A DNA stretch of 64,000 nt. Source: Hermodice carunculata (Eukaryota > Annelida > Polychaeta > Eunicida > Amphinomidae). Below, piece by piece: positions 49,064 through 61,500 of this stretch (positions within the stretch are counted from its first letter, which is position 1; the number at the start of each line of letters is the position of its first letter). Below the pieces are notes generated by a model, which ran no database searches, had not been told where the DNA came from, and saw nothing but the letters and a program-made list of their open reading frames with translations. The DNA is taken from assembly GCA_964020975.1 (NCBI GenBank), contig OZ026618.1:38640390-38704389 (forward strand). The letters are read 5' to 3'. Both the position numbers and the translations under genes were made by a program.

Positions 49064-52000
49064 CTGAAAGGAAGAAAACTGGTTTTACATAAAATCTCAA
49101 CACACATGTACACATCGAGAAGAAAGCTGCTCTGGTCACTTTTCATGGCATATTAGTTTTGTCATAGATTTGACCATTCTGGTCAGTGCCTGATAGCTTG
49201 ATGTGATCACACTTATATTTCATCTAATATTGAGCTATTTTGTAAGCATAATGAGCGTTTTTTTTTTTTTTTTTTGGTGCTGTTTTATTTAGGTTATATT
49301 TGTGCCATCATGGTGATCAAGAACAATATCAGTACAACAAAAACTGTGATGCCCTCGAAAGTTACAAAGCCACTTTACACAACCAACACTGATCTTACAT
49401 GTTTAAATTCAAGATGCCTCTCATTTCCACAAGCATACCAGCTGGTGTACCACTTTAAAAATCCAATACAATTACATGTATGTTTCAGTGGTCACAAACT
49501 GTTAAATTGCATCAGTCAGTGGATACTACCCTCCCCCAAAATAAAAATCAAACAAAGTAACAAACAAAAATCCCCCCCAAAAGACACTCCCTATGCCACC
49601 CAAATTCCTAAAAATGAGAAAAAAAAAACCAAAAAACAAACAAACCTACAACTGGCCTCACCCAAGGACTGAGATACTGCACATATTATCTGGTGAGTTC
49701 AATATATCTTGCTAATGCATTACTGTTCCACTGAAAAAAGACAAAATAGGCCATGTTTTTATGAAGTTTATGTTCTAATTGTCGCCTCAAAGGGACATTT
49801 ATCATTTTTCAATTGTTGGAAGGTACTCTTTCTGGACAATGTAGGGTGTATATTGCTATTTTCCCCAAACTCTTTAGACCTGAGGGATGACAGTAAAAGC
49901 AGGTGATACTAATTTGTAACATTTTTATTGCAAATGGTATCAAGCTCTCTCTTCCATCCAGTATTGGAATATAAACAATCTGATGCCACTGACTCACTGG
50001 TACATGTACATGTATGTCAAATTGTTTTCAGCCAATACCTACGGTACAGCTCTCGTCAAATGAAGCCAATTGCTAGCCCGTCGAGCACGCTGGCATGCAG
50101 ACAGAAAAAAAGCTAGCCTTGTGTAGCATACTTAAAAAAGATGCTCTGACCATGCTAATGCATGCTTGTCCCTCTTTGCATTTGGCTAGCAATGTGCCTG
50201 GCTACTAGCTAACAGACTAGCATGGTGTGAATTGCAAGTGAGCATCGTGCGAGTGGCTACCGTGTCGTGCTACACGCCAGGTGCTTTGCACCTGCAGCCA
50301 CCTTGAGCTTTCGACAAAGTGGGTTGTCCTTTATGGCCTGCATTTTAAATTTTCATAAACTGTAACATATAAAATCCTGCCATTGCAAAGTCGTACAAAC
50401 ACAATACAGTAGTCCCTCTCTTGAACAGCCACGCACAGTGCAGACCAAAACGCAGTCGCATAATGCAGGTGGTCGCTCTTTGGAGGAACCCAAACATGCA
50501 CGGCCTCAACAGCTCAACTCCAGGACAGGCTTTCCCAGGTACACAAACTTTTGCCACCATCACTTCATCATTATCGATTAGATATGCTTTCAAAAGAAAT
50601 AGATTAGTAAATTTGACAATTACAACCTCAAAGTCTTTATTTCAATAAAGAACTCATATCTGGGTACTCAAGGATGTGTTTCACAACTTAAAAATGTTTA
50701 CCAGTCTTGATTTTTTATTTTTTTTTCATTTTCCCATAACCCTCAATGGGCCTGATGCATTGCCTGGTTTATTTGTGGAGTAATCAGCTTAAACTGTCGT
50801 AAAATTGTTGTGATGGCATAAATCACCATCCTAACTTTATTCTACACATTTGTAGGAGCCTAACTCCCCATAATTCATAAGTCATGGATCAAAATAAGAC
50901 TGGCCATTTTCCCATTGTGACAACCTTTGTTTGGATGTCATGTTGACCTCACTCTGAACCACAGGGAAAAATGGGTCGGGCGACTTTGTCATTGTCAGTT
51001 GAATGCTCAAGCAGGCAAGTACATGTTTGATTGGGGTTCCATGTGATTTTGATCTAGCGAAAGTTATCATCGTTCATGTTATAGAATATATACTGTGATA
51101 AAATATGGTTCAACTAGAACAGGCTGATTTTCCAACAGAAAATCAAATGTCTGCCCATGCACCCTTACTGTTGTCACCCTTATTTTTATAAATAGGCATA
51201 TCAATTCCAATGATCTACAGATATGGTGAAGGTACAGTCTTTATTGACATTTCAAAACATTGATTTTTGATGAAATGCCCACATGACCTTGAAAAAAGGT
51301 CAAGGTCATACATCTGCAGTTACAAGCAAGGTCTTACAAAAGTCGATCGTAGAAACACAATCACACAAAATGTCAACCTCTTTAAGACAAATCTTTCTTG
51401 AGTGCATCTGCAATGATTTTTAAAAAGTGGCCATGTGACCTTGAAAATAGGTCAAGATCACTCATCTACACTCCCAACCTAGTTGGTATTATGGTATATA
51501 AACATGCAAAATTTCAACCTCTTAAGTCAAATTCTTGCAGAGATATTGTATGACATGCCCATGTGACCTAGAAAAAAAGGTCACCCATCTGCAATCACAA
51601 GCAAGCTTTTATATAGGAACATCTTCACCAAAAAATTTCAACTTCCCAAGTCAAATCTTTTCTTTAGTTATCGCGTCCGCAACGCACACAACAATGTGTT
51701 GAAGAAGAAGTAGAACAAGAAGAAATGGACGCAAAAACAATATGTCCCCCCGTTGCACAGGGAGACATAATTAGAAATGAGAAGAGTATAATAATAAAAA
51801 TATTTCTGTGGCTCTCCACTTATCTGCCACAGATAGATTAGGTTTCACATGCAAAGAAGTGATGATAATGTGGGTTGACGATCTCCAGGACATGACGAAC
51901 ATTGTTCCGGACATTTCTGGAAAGCTTCGGCAAACTTCATCTTGCATTCGGATTTGAAACATTTCAAGATGGATGATGCAAATGATCATGAGCAGGAGCG

Positions 52001-53465
52001 ATGAGGTTCCCATCACAAGTAAAATTTCTGCCGATCATTATGAAATTTAGTTCAGGAAACAATCCATAATATTCCAACATACAGAGAAAGAAATATGGTG
52101 GTCAAAATCCTCTGAGATCGGCTATGGAGAGGCTAGATACATGCCGAGTATGCTACATTCACTGCCATTGTAAATGTAAATCATTTTCTGTTGTGGCCAT
52201 GACATCAGAGCTCCCCTCTTGTTCCTCTACGCTGCTTTTTGTAGATTGAGGTCAACTGGTCAATTATGATTGGTCCAAAGCAACCATGTGTCATAACAAA
52301 ATTCCCTGACAGGCTATATGCGCATGGTTAAAAAAATTCATTCAAGTTCACCAGACAGGCATTGAGCTGTGATAGCGTGTGATAGGCTCAACACATTTTG
52401 TAGCATGCTAGTTGCCAGATGTGAGAAAAAAAATGAGCACTGAAATGCACGCTTAAAAAGACGTGCACATGTTGGAGCATGCTGGTACACTAAGAATCCA
52501 GAAAACATCTTAAAGCAAACTTTCTTCCTTACTTAGTCTTAAGGCATCTTATTTTTAGGCTCTTAAGATGGTTTAAGATCTTTTTCCTGCCCAGTCAGAA
52601 AAAGAGAAAGTGGGTAAGACCCAGTAACAGGAAATCAAGTCTTGCTATGACCATGAGCAAAAGGAGCGGAGTCATTCAGTCAATTTTCAGACCAGGTAAG
52701 ACTTTCAGTGGCTGGTTGATTAGCATAATGAGAAGATAAGAATATATTCAGACCTAGTAAGACATTTGGTAGCTGGCTCATTAGCATAAGAGAAAGGCCT
52801 GGGGGTGACAAGACTATTATAAGATCTGGTAAGATATTTTGGGGGTAGGGTAATTAACACAAGTAATATGATCAGATATAACAAGACTTTGTAAGATGTA
52901 GGAGCTAGGATATCCACAAAGTGTCACAAAACAGTATGCTTAGCATATGTACTATCCAACTGAGCAACATGTCCACTGATTTTCAATTCTCTGTCCTCCT
53001 TTTCAAAGTCAACTCAGGGTCCAGACCATGTACATATATTTCCACTCATGCATGTTGTACCCACAAACTTTATTTAATAACATCACCTGGCCACTATAGT
53101 GGACAGCACATTGACAAGCTAAACGCAACCTCAATCACTGACATTATATAAACTCACTCCATACCAGTCCCTGATTTTTCCGTACATTTACCTAGATTTA
53201 AACGACAATTGCATATTTCAATTCTTCATGAAAAGAGCTTTCGTTCAAGCACCAACATGCCTATAGTCTTAAGTCAGTAGTTCTGGCACTCCCTGGCAAG
53301 TCATGCTGCAGCTGCCGCAAGGGCAGCTGCAGCATGACTTGCCAAGCAGTGCCAGAACCACAGACCAAGGCCTGTGATCATAGTATGGAATGGGTGAAAG
53401 AAATAAGCCAAGTCCCTTTTTCAACATAGCTGTCTTTTTCAACCCAGAAAGGGATGTTTTCCTGT

Positions 53466-53496
<31 letters not shown>

Positions 53497-55481
53497 AACG
53501 TTATCTTGAAAATCAGAATCACAATTGTTTTCTGATCTTATTGCTGGTCCAGTTTCACGACACAAGAAAGACTTTAGAGGCTGTTGATATTAACAAAGTC
53601 AAACTGTCAGTAAGCCAAGCACTCAGCCACCAGAGCTCTGTCCTCTAGTTTTTACTGTGACTGTTTCGTTAAACAAATTTTAAAAAAAAATACAGCAGAC
53701 ACTTTTAGGACCCCAGAGGGCAGCATTTGCGGCTAATCATTTGCATAGTTTTACTTATTTGCATAATAACCAATCCTTTTGACACTTTGGACTGGCAAAC
53801 AGCCAAATTTATGCAATGAACACCATCAACTGCTGCCATCTGGGGTCCTAAATTCCTCTATTGAAACACATGAGAGTGCACTAAGTGAATCCCTCTAGCA
53901 AAACTACATTTCTGTTGGAAGCAAGAAAGTTGTATCTGGTGACCTGTGACCTGAATACAGTGTAACCTCAATAAGCATGCTCAGCTGCAATGTTGATTTG
54001 GCTCATTGAGGACTTCTGCTTGATATCTTCATTTCAGGACAAAATATGAAGAAATAACCACATCCCAATGTGATACACGTATTATAAAATCACAAGAATT
54101 AGTCATTTATGAGCATGCACTTCAAAACAATATTTAGTTACTGCAAACAGTGGAATAAAGAATCGACATGACTTACCTGCCTGCATACCTATCAAGCATT
54201 TCACAAAGTTTGGAAATGAACCACGACCCAGTGCTTTTGCTGCGGTAGGAGACATATCCCGGGATTGTGGAGTAGGCCATCAAGAAGTCTGCCTCATTGG
54301 GTATTGTCTCCTGCATGTCTACCGTCTCTGGTCTCTGGTCGGAGTCTTTCTGTATATCTGGTAAACCTGCATAAAGTCAAGCAGAAGAATGAAGACATCA
54401 TACCTACTATCCAATATAGAATTTATAAATTGCACATGCTGGACCTTGTACAGGTCTGTAACATATTCGCACTGGTAAATGCAGTGTATCTTTTTCATTG
54501 TAGTAGGTGCACAGTGTACCATATTCCTTCTAGTACAGTGGTGCGTGTCTTGAGAGACCCCTCCAATGAGAGACCGCATATCATTTTCAGACCACTCTCT
54601 CAGAACACTGTGCTATCTTCTCCATGTTATTATGCCTCTAATGAAGGACCACCTGTTTTGAGAGACCACATTTTCACCTGCCTTAGGGGTGGTCTCTCAA
54701 GACAGGGACCACTGTATATGTAAACACAGTGTACCACATTCATCCTAGTATATGTATGTGTATAGAGTACAATACTCATCCTATTAAGCTTTATCTGGTG
54801 TTAGAGGCAGTCAGAAATAGCAGGTCCCACTGTGTAGAATTCCACATGGCCGTGTCATGGGGAATGGATTTAGCCAGCACAAGTTTTATAACCGTTCACT
54901 GAGAGTCTTTGGTGAGCAGTGAAAGGCTTGAAACAAGTGCTGTCTAAATCATTACTGTTGTCACACTCACAACCCAAAAGTTTAAGGATGGGCAGATGGA
55001 CAGAATGACTGATGGACAGACATCAGTGATCGTATAATGTTCTGCATCGTCAGGTCAGCAGAGCTAAAAAAACTCCATACTTTTGGGAAAACTTTGGACT
55101 GTACAGTACAATCCTGTTCACAAGCAACGGTTTAACCCTTTCCCCCCTTAAACCTGCCAAAACTGGCTGGTGGTCAAATGTCATCTGCTTCAGCGTTTTC
55201 AATTGATTTCAACAGCAATGAAAAACAATTTGACTGACAATTGAAGATGAGACCTGTCAAGACAACATGACCCAGGTCAACAGCTTTCCTCGGCATGGGT
55301 TGGGCGCTAAGTGCCCAACCCATGTCGAGGAAAGCTGTTGACTCAGTCTCAATTCAAGGGGGGAAAGGGTTACAGATGGAGAGACATGAGTGATCGTTTA
55401 AGCTCTGCAACCTTAGGTCAGCAGAGCTAAAAAATCATTTCCTGAAATTTATTCCCTCCCTGACCTCCAAGTACGAAATAA

Positions 55482-55523
<42 letters not shown>

Positions 55524-58513
55524 CTATATGGTGGTGGCACCATGAACATTGAACTCAGTCTGGGTTTTCATACACTTGATAAGTTCTGAAAGTTATATGG
55601 GGCGCATGTGAAAGCTGTAGACTACATGTATCTTGCTCACAAGCAAAAGTTTACAGACTGACGGACAGACACGACTGATCTCATAAGCTCTGCTACATAT
55701 GGTCAGCAGAGCTGACAAAACTGATGCCGAGTCTGGGTCTGAACAACCTGTGTTGACCTGACCTTAATAACTACAATGAATGCTCCCTCTTCGTAGCACT
55801 AGTGATGAGGTCCACAGGAGACCATGTTAGAGCAACACCATCTTATAGAAGAAGCATTTTTAAAACAGCGGTGATGGCAAAGCACTTCAGGGCAAGCCCT
55901 GACACTATATTCATACATGCCTGAAATCATTTTAACTCTTAAAGTGCTAATCACTGCTACAGTTGTATATTCACAACTGTTAAAACATAATGGTTAAAAG
56001 ATTCAAACTCCTCACGACAGTCTAAAGCAAAGTGTATTCTTAGTGAACAGCTTCCTGGGGACACTTTGCGCACAATGTGTCCCGAGGAAAGCTGTTGACT
56101 CAGTCTTAAATCATTGCTTTAAAGGTTAAGCAGATCTGCAAAATGGTGTGATTGAAAACCACATATAAGGCACAGGTACACTAATGGCATTGCTATGCTG
56201 GAGGTCTTTGAGGGATCACGGCAGCACTTCTGAAACACCTGTGGTGGCATCCATGGGGGATTTGGATCTGATACCAAAATTAGAATCAAAATTAAACTTA
56301 ACTTGTTAGATCCCAAATTACATAATCCTGATTCAAATAGTATACAGTAGTACCTGCTGTATGTCGCCGTCCCTTCTGCCAAGAAAAAGTGGCCACATAC
56401 AGCAGGTGACCTGTAACCCCAGGTAAATTTTACACAGAAATTAACCCCTACATGTATGTCTGAGCCTGGTGACCACAAAAAGTACTGTGGCTGCTCACGG
56501 CAGTGGTTGCATACAGCAGGTACCACTGTGGTAACAATTCTAGTCTGAACCAATCTCTTTTAATGGCTATAACACAAAGCGTATAATTAGCATTTTGGTA
56601 TCAATGTGCATAATCTTAATTTGATCCAGATTTAAAGATAAAGTACTGGAACAAACTAAGATAAATTTAATAAAATGGAAACACAAAACACAAAGTTAAC
56701 ATTATTACCAACATAGACGGGTCAGCTTGGAACTTTTGATCAAATATCAGGCTAAGGTTTAAGTAATTGAGGATGTGTATTTCAGATGGCACCACTGGTA
56801 ACTAGGTATGTTGGCTCATTACAAGTGGAGCCACCTGGTTGGTAAACAAATCTAGACCTACTGATTGGCTACTGCCTGTCCACAGGAAATGATGTCACAC
56901 GTTACTTAATAGTTAAACATAAAGTAGTGTCACATGCAATTTACCTCCCTGAACAGCCCCTATCCAGGGTCATTAGCACATCAATTTAATTTTAGGCCAG
57001 GGTCAGATCAATTTCTTTGTTAAAATGACCAATGGATATGAAAGCAATGACTTTCCTAAGGTATGCCACCTATATGTTTAAAGACGGGGTCACAGCTTTG
57101 TAGAAAACTATATGCATCTACACATATCAATATCCCTGTATATTACATAAACTATCAAGTAACATACTCTCACCAACCACTGCATCATTTTGAAAGTTCG
57201 TCAAAAATCAAGAAATGACAGTGGCACCTTTTGGTGGAGATCTCAAGTTATACTCTCAAGTTTCAGGAACATCCAGTCAGCAGTTTGGCAAAAGAAGTAG
57301 GCCTGCATGTACACTTATAATTATCTTCCAAGGACTGTGTACATGTAGGTCCAGGTTGATCTTGATATGGTGGAACATGAAGGTAGGTGTCTTGGTCAGT
57401 TTCTCGTACATGTATTGCCTAACAAGCTGTGGCACAGCTTGCCAGACAACATCACGCAAGGGCTTTTGGCTGGGCATGTTGATACTTGGTGGAGTAACAC
57501 TCTGTCAAGAACTTATGGATTTCAACATATGTAATTTAATCCTTCCCTTGAATTGGGACAATCATTCATGTCTCAGAAACTTGGGACTGCTCAAAAGTGA
57601 GTGGAATTTCAGTCTTCTAATGCATGGTACTGTCTTCATTCTCTGGACTTACCTGGCTGTCTGGATTTTCCCTGGCAGGCTTGAATAAAAAATATCTTTG
57701 GTTTCCCCTTGAGAGTTTCACATACATTGGCTTTGAAAGGGGTTGTCAATTCTCCTATCTTAACCTGACGGCCATCAGAACCATACACTGTTCCCATCTC
57801 CCCATGAGAAAGTATACAGCAAGCAAAACAGTCATATTTTTGGTGGTTGATATTTAAAGCATACTGGGTCATAGTCCTCGTCATTTCAGTTTCTGTCAGG
57901 TTTTCCTCAACCTTCACTAGAAACTCCAGTTTCCTGAAGATGTATTGAACATTATCTGCAAAGAACAAAATATAATGAAAGCAGATATTACAAATATTCT
58001 GGAATGGATACAGTGGCCCCCCTCTTGTTAGCCAAATGGGGCCAAAGAGGCGTATTTCTCTGTCTTACCCTTTGGACAGACAAGTCTCCCCACTTAAAAC
58101 TAGAGTGAAGTGTCATCTAGCGATGACACGATAATATACTCCCATGCCAGAGATCACTTACATATGAGCCTCACTGAAGAGTATATTCCCAAGGCATTTG
58201 GCATGGTTTGAAAAAGGGAGCACATATAAACCAATAATGGAAATAGAATGGTTTAAGTATAATGACTTGCAGGTTAGAAATGACCGTTTCTGTGAATAAA
58301 ATACTTACTATTTAAACTTACTTTGCATGTATATGAATATCAGATATCACGGTTAGCAGTCTACTTAACATATACATATATGTAACCGTGTAGCATACAT
58401 TATAAAAATGCTCATGGATCCCCATTTAGGAATCATGTCAGTATAACAAAAAATATGTATAACATGCAATGGCCCCCATCATGATCTTTGATCTTACAAA
58501 ATTTGAATCGAAT

Positions 58514-58552
<39 letters not shown>

Positions 58553-61500
58553 GAAAAAGAAAAAAACCCTGAGATCAGCTCTGCCCATAGTCCTAATTTG
58601 TTAACTCACTTATTATTTTTTAGAAATGCATTAAAAATCAGAAAATGACAGCAGCACCATTGCAATGTAATATGCACTAACACACATCATGTCAGTACAG
58701 TCTACCAAACTTCAGACTTCTGCTGGAAAACCCAAGACAAGTTGAGGATACAAGTTCAGGCCCCTCCATAATATTAACATGTATTTTTAGCTATCATTTA
58801 CAAAAAAAAAAAAAAAATAGAAAATGACAGCAGTATCATGCCAATGTAATATGCACTAGCCTAGACCATGCCAATGAAGTGTGCCAAATTTAAAAAAGGG
58901 ATCCAATGAAAAACGAGGGACTAGCTGTGGATACAAGTTCAGGCCCATCCATTAATATGCACATGTATATTTACCTAGGATCTGTAAAATTTACATGAAT
59001 CATTAAAAATAAAAAAATGAAAGCAGTGACACGGCAATGTGACATGCACTGGCCCACATCATGCCAGCTAAGTGTGCAAAGTTTGAAAGGGATCCAAGGA
59101 AAATCCTGGGACTAGTTGCAGATACAAGTTCAGTGTTACAGATGGACGGAAGGACGGACATGAGGATTCCAATATAATCCCTGCGGGAGTATAGCAACGA
59201 CAAAGTCGGGATACTATATCCCGACTTGGTTTTGTATAGTATACATTCTCAATGCAAACTATCAAGCTGATCTGCAAGGCACGGTTATCAAAAGAGTGAA
59301 AATATTTATGTAGGTGATTGTGTGCCTGTTCTCACTATCTGTGTTCTTAATCTGACAGCACAGTGCCTGCATGGTGTGTGTGTGTGTCATGCATGAATGT
59401 GCATATCACCAAGTACAATCAGTATGAGGAGTCGATGATCCCGGTGCCTGCCGATGTTTACCACCACTATTAGAAGGTTTTGTGTGTGTGGATATTTCGG
59501 CTTTGAAACACACTCTAAAAAGAGACCCATGGTCCTAATGCTGTGCCGATATGTAATCAGGTGACCATCAGAAAACAAGAAGGCTGTGTGACCAGCTTGT
59601 CTGCAACTGACATGGGTCACATTTAACCCATAAGTTTCATTCTAGTCTAGGGGATGAGGATTTTGGAGAGGAAGTACATGTAAAAAATGTGAATTTCCAT
59701 TCCAATCTCAATTGACTTACATTGTAACCAATAAAGCAGGCATTTTCTGACAGCTACTCAAATTGAAAAATCTGTTCAAAATCAGGGACCCAGACAGTCG
59801 CCACCTGGGGAACAAAACTTGAACCTTGCCACAAGCTACATTTCTACCAACTTTCACAACAATCTGAGTGACAGTTTTGGAAAAAGACTAAAAAATAGCC
59901 TTAACAAACAAAAATTCATAAAAAATATAAAAAAATGACAGCATCATCGGTTGAACAAATAAGGTCTGGGGGTCCCCAGAAGTGTCTCTATTCAATAGGA
60001 CATGTGCATATTATGTTCCAGCCCAAACTGCATACCTGACTGACTAGTCTCGCTTGGTGAGATATGGCAAGATACTGGTCGGTACATGTGGGGACCAGGG
60101 CGATATTACTAATATTTTGGAAATACAGAATTCCCATTAAAGGCATTTGGAAATTTGTATTATATATGGCTCAGGACATACTAGAAGAATGCCAGTTTGG
60201 CATTTGTGAACTTAAATTTCTCAAAAAAATGCTTATTTTGCGGGAAATGAGCATGTGGCCTGTCTGTGACAGTGATGCGACCCGCACGTCCCACGTGATC
60301 GCTAGGCATCAAACCCGTGCTTTGTGGCGAGAAATTAATATGCATACTGCATATTTCAAAGCAAATAGCTGGGTGGTTTTGAAGAAAAGGGTGTTTAAAG
60401 ATTTTGCTAACAAAATGAAACAAAAAAAAGAATCACAAAAAAATCCAGAAATCATTGGAGCATGACTATTTGAACAAACTTCGTAGAAACCCACCCAAGG
60501 TACATCCCCATCAAATTCCCAGTGTATCCAGCTGATTTTTTTTGGGAGGGGGGGGGGGGGAGTCCAAAATGTGAATTGTTGACTGTCTGACACCAAAAGA
60601 CAAACATCAGCCAACTGACAAGTCAGCCCAGGGCAAAAATGCATTTGGTTAAATCCATCCCCTCCATGACCTTGAAGCAGGTCAAGGTCATCCATGTTAT
60701 GCAACATCAAACTTCTACATACTACACACTTGAAGAACGTTTGGTACCATGAGCCTTTTTTTGTTCTCAACACAACATGTATTGAATATAATATCCTTTT
60801 CAAAACTGCTTAATGACCTTCAAAAGAAGATCAATTTCACAGAATGTATTACAAATATGACCATGTCACATATTGGTGCCTGTATCATGTATTCCACTAG
60901 GTGGCACCAGCAATAAAGAAAAGGAGCCTGGACTTTTATTGATAGAACATCCGCAAAACTTTTGAAGTGTTATCTGAAAAACTGTAGATGCTATCATATT
61001 AACCAGGAATTGTTTAGAGACAGATGGCCAGAGGTACAGTGATTGCATAAGCTCTGCAGCCTATGGTCAGCAGTGCTAAAAATGCCAGCCTATAAACATT
61101 ACTTTAACATGCAGTTCTGAAAATGAACTTTACTTGATACGTCAAAGTGATGTGTTCTAGAAATTACACATATCTGCAGCACACAGCAACAGATTCAATA
61201 AATATATATAGAGATGAGCTGGTATTTGTCCTTGAAATGAGCAACAATTATATGTCCCCATACAGACCAGACAACTTTACTGACTGAAGTCACACTTAAG
61301 TATTGAAGATACTGACCAAAAGATCTCTTGTGGCTGGTATGTGAAGAGAATTTAGAGAAAGAACTGAAAATTTAACACACTTTTTACTTTAGACTGTAAT
61401 ATCTGGACTTCTACATCCCGTGGTCCAGTACTGGCCTTTACATTCTATGAGAGACACAATTTGTATACTTGTACTGGTAGGTACCTCTATCAACACTTGA

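Larger units (their letters stand above)
49064..54176 (-). other. caspase intron between the two p10 exons (5.1 kb)
   Basis: It contains a T run (49259-49276), word-rich blocks (50080-50300, 52530-52900), a triple repeat with the GGGAGACATAATTA tail (51235-51780), a hairpin (53281-53357) and a TIR element (53704-53852). At 50406, TACAGTAGTCCCTCTCTTG looks like one end of a CAGT-type MITE with the other end lost. Confidence 0.65.
54965..55715. repeat. cluster of a dispersed repeat (GGTCAGCAGAGCT family), three copies
   Basis: Copies near 54970-55075, 55100-55437 (split by the MITE at 55132-55373) and 55640-55715 share ACAGACATSAGTGATCGT-like words, AAGCTCTGC and GGTCAGCAGAGCTAAAAAA. A fourth copy is at 61015-61085. 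Confidence 0.75.

Noticed and set aside
56239-56267. Candidate 29-base caspase mini-exon encoding [10 protein letters not shown], with acceptor and donor-like ends
   Set aside because: Its length is not a multiple of three. The catalytic exon joins directly and in phase to the p10 exon at 54366, so including it would shift the frame.
57215-57688. 157-codon open frame on the plus strand
   Set aside because: It is the antisense shadow of the caspase catalytic exon and shows no similarity of its own.
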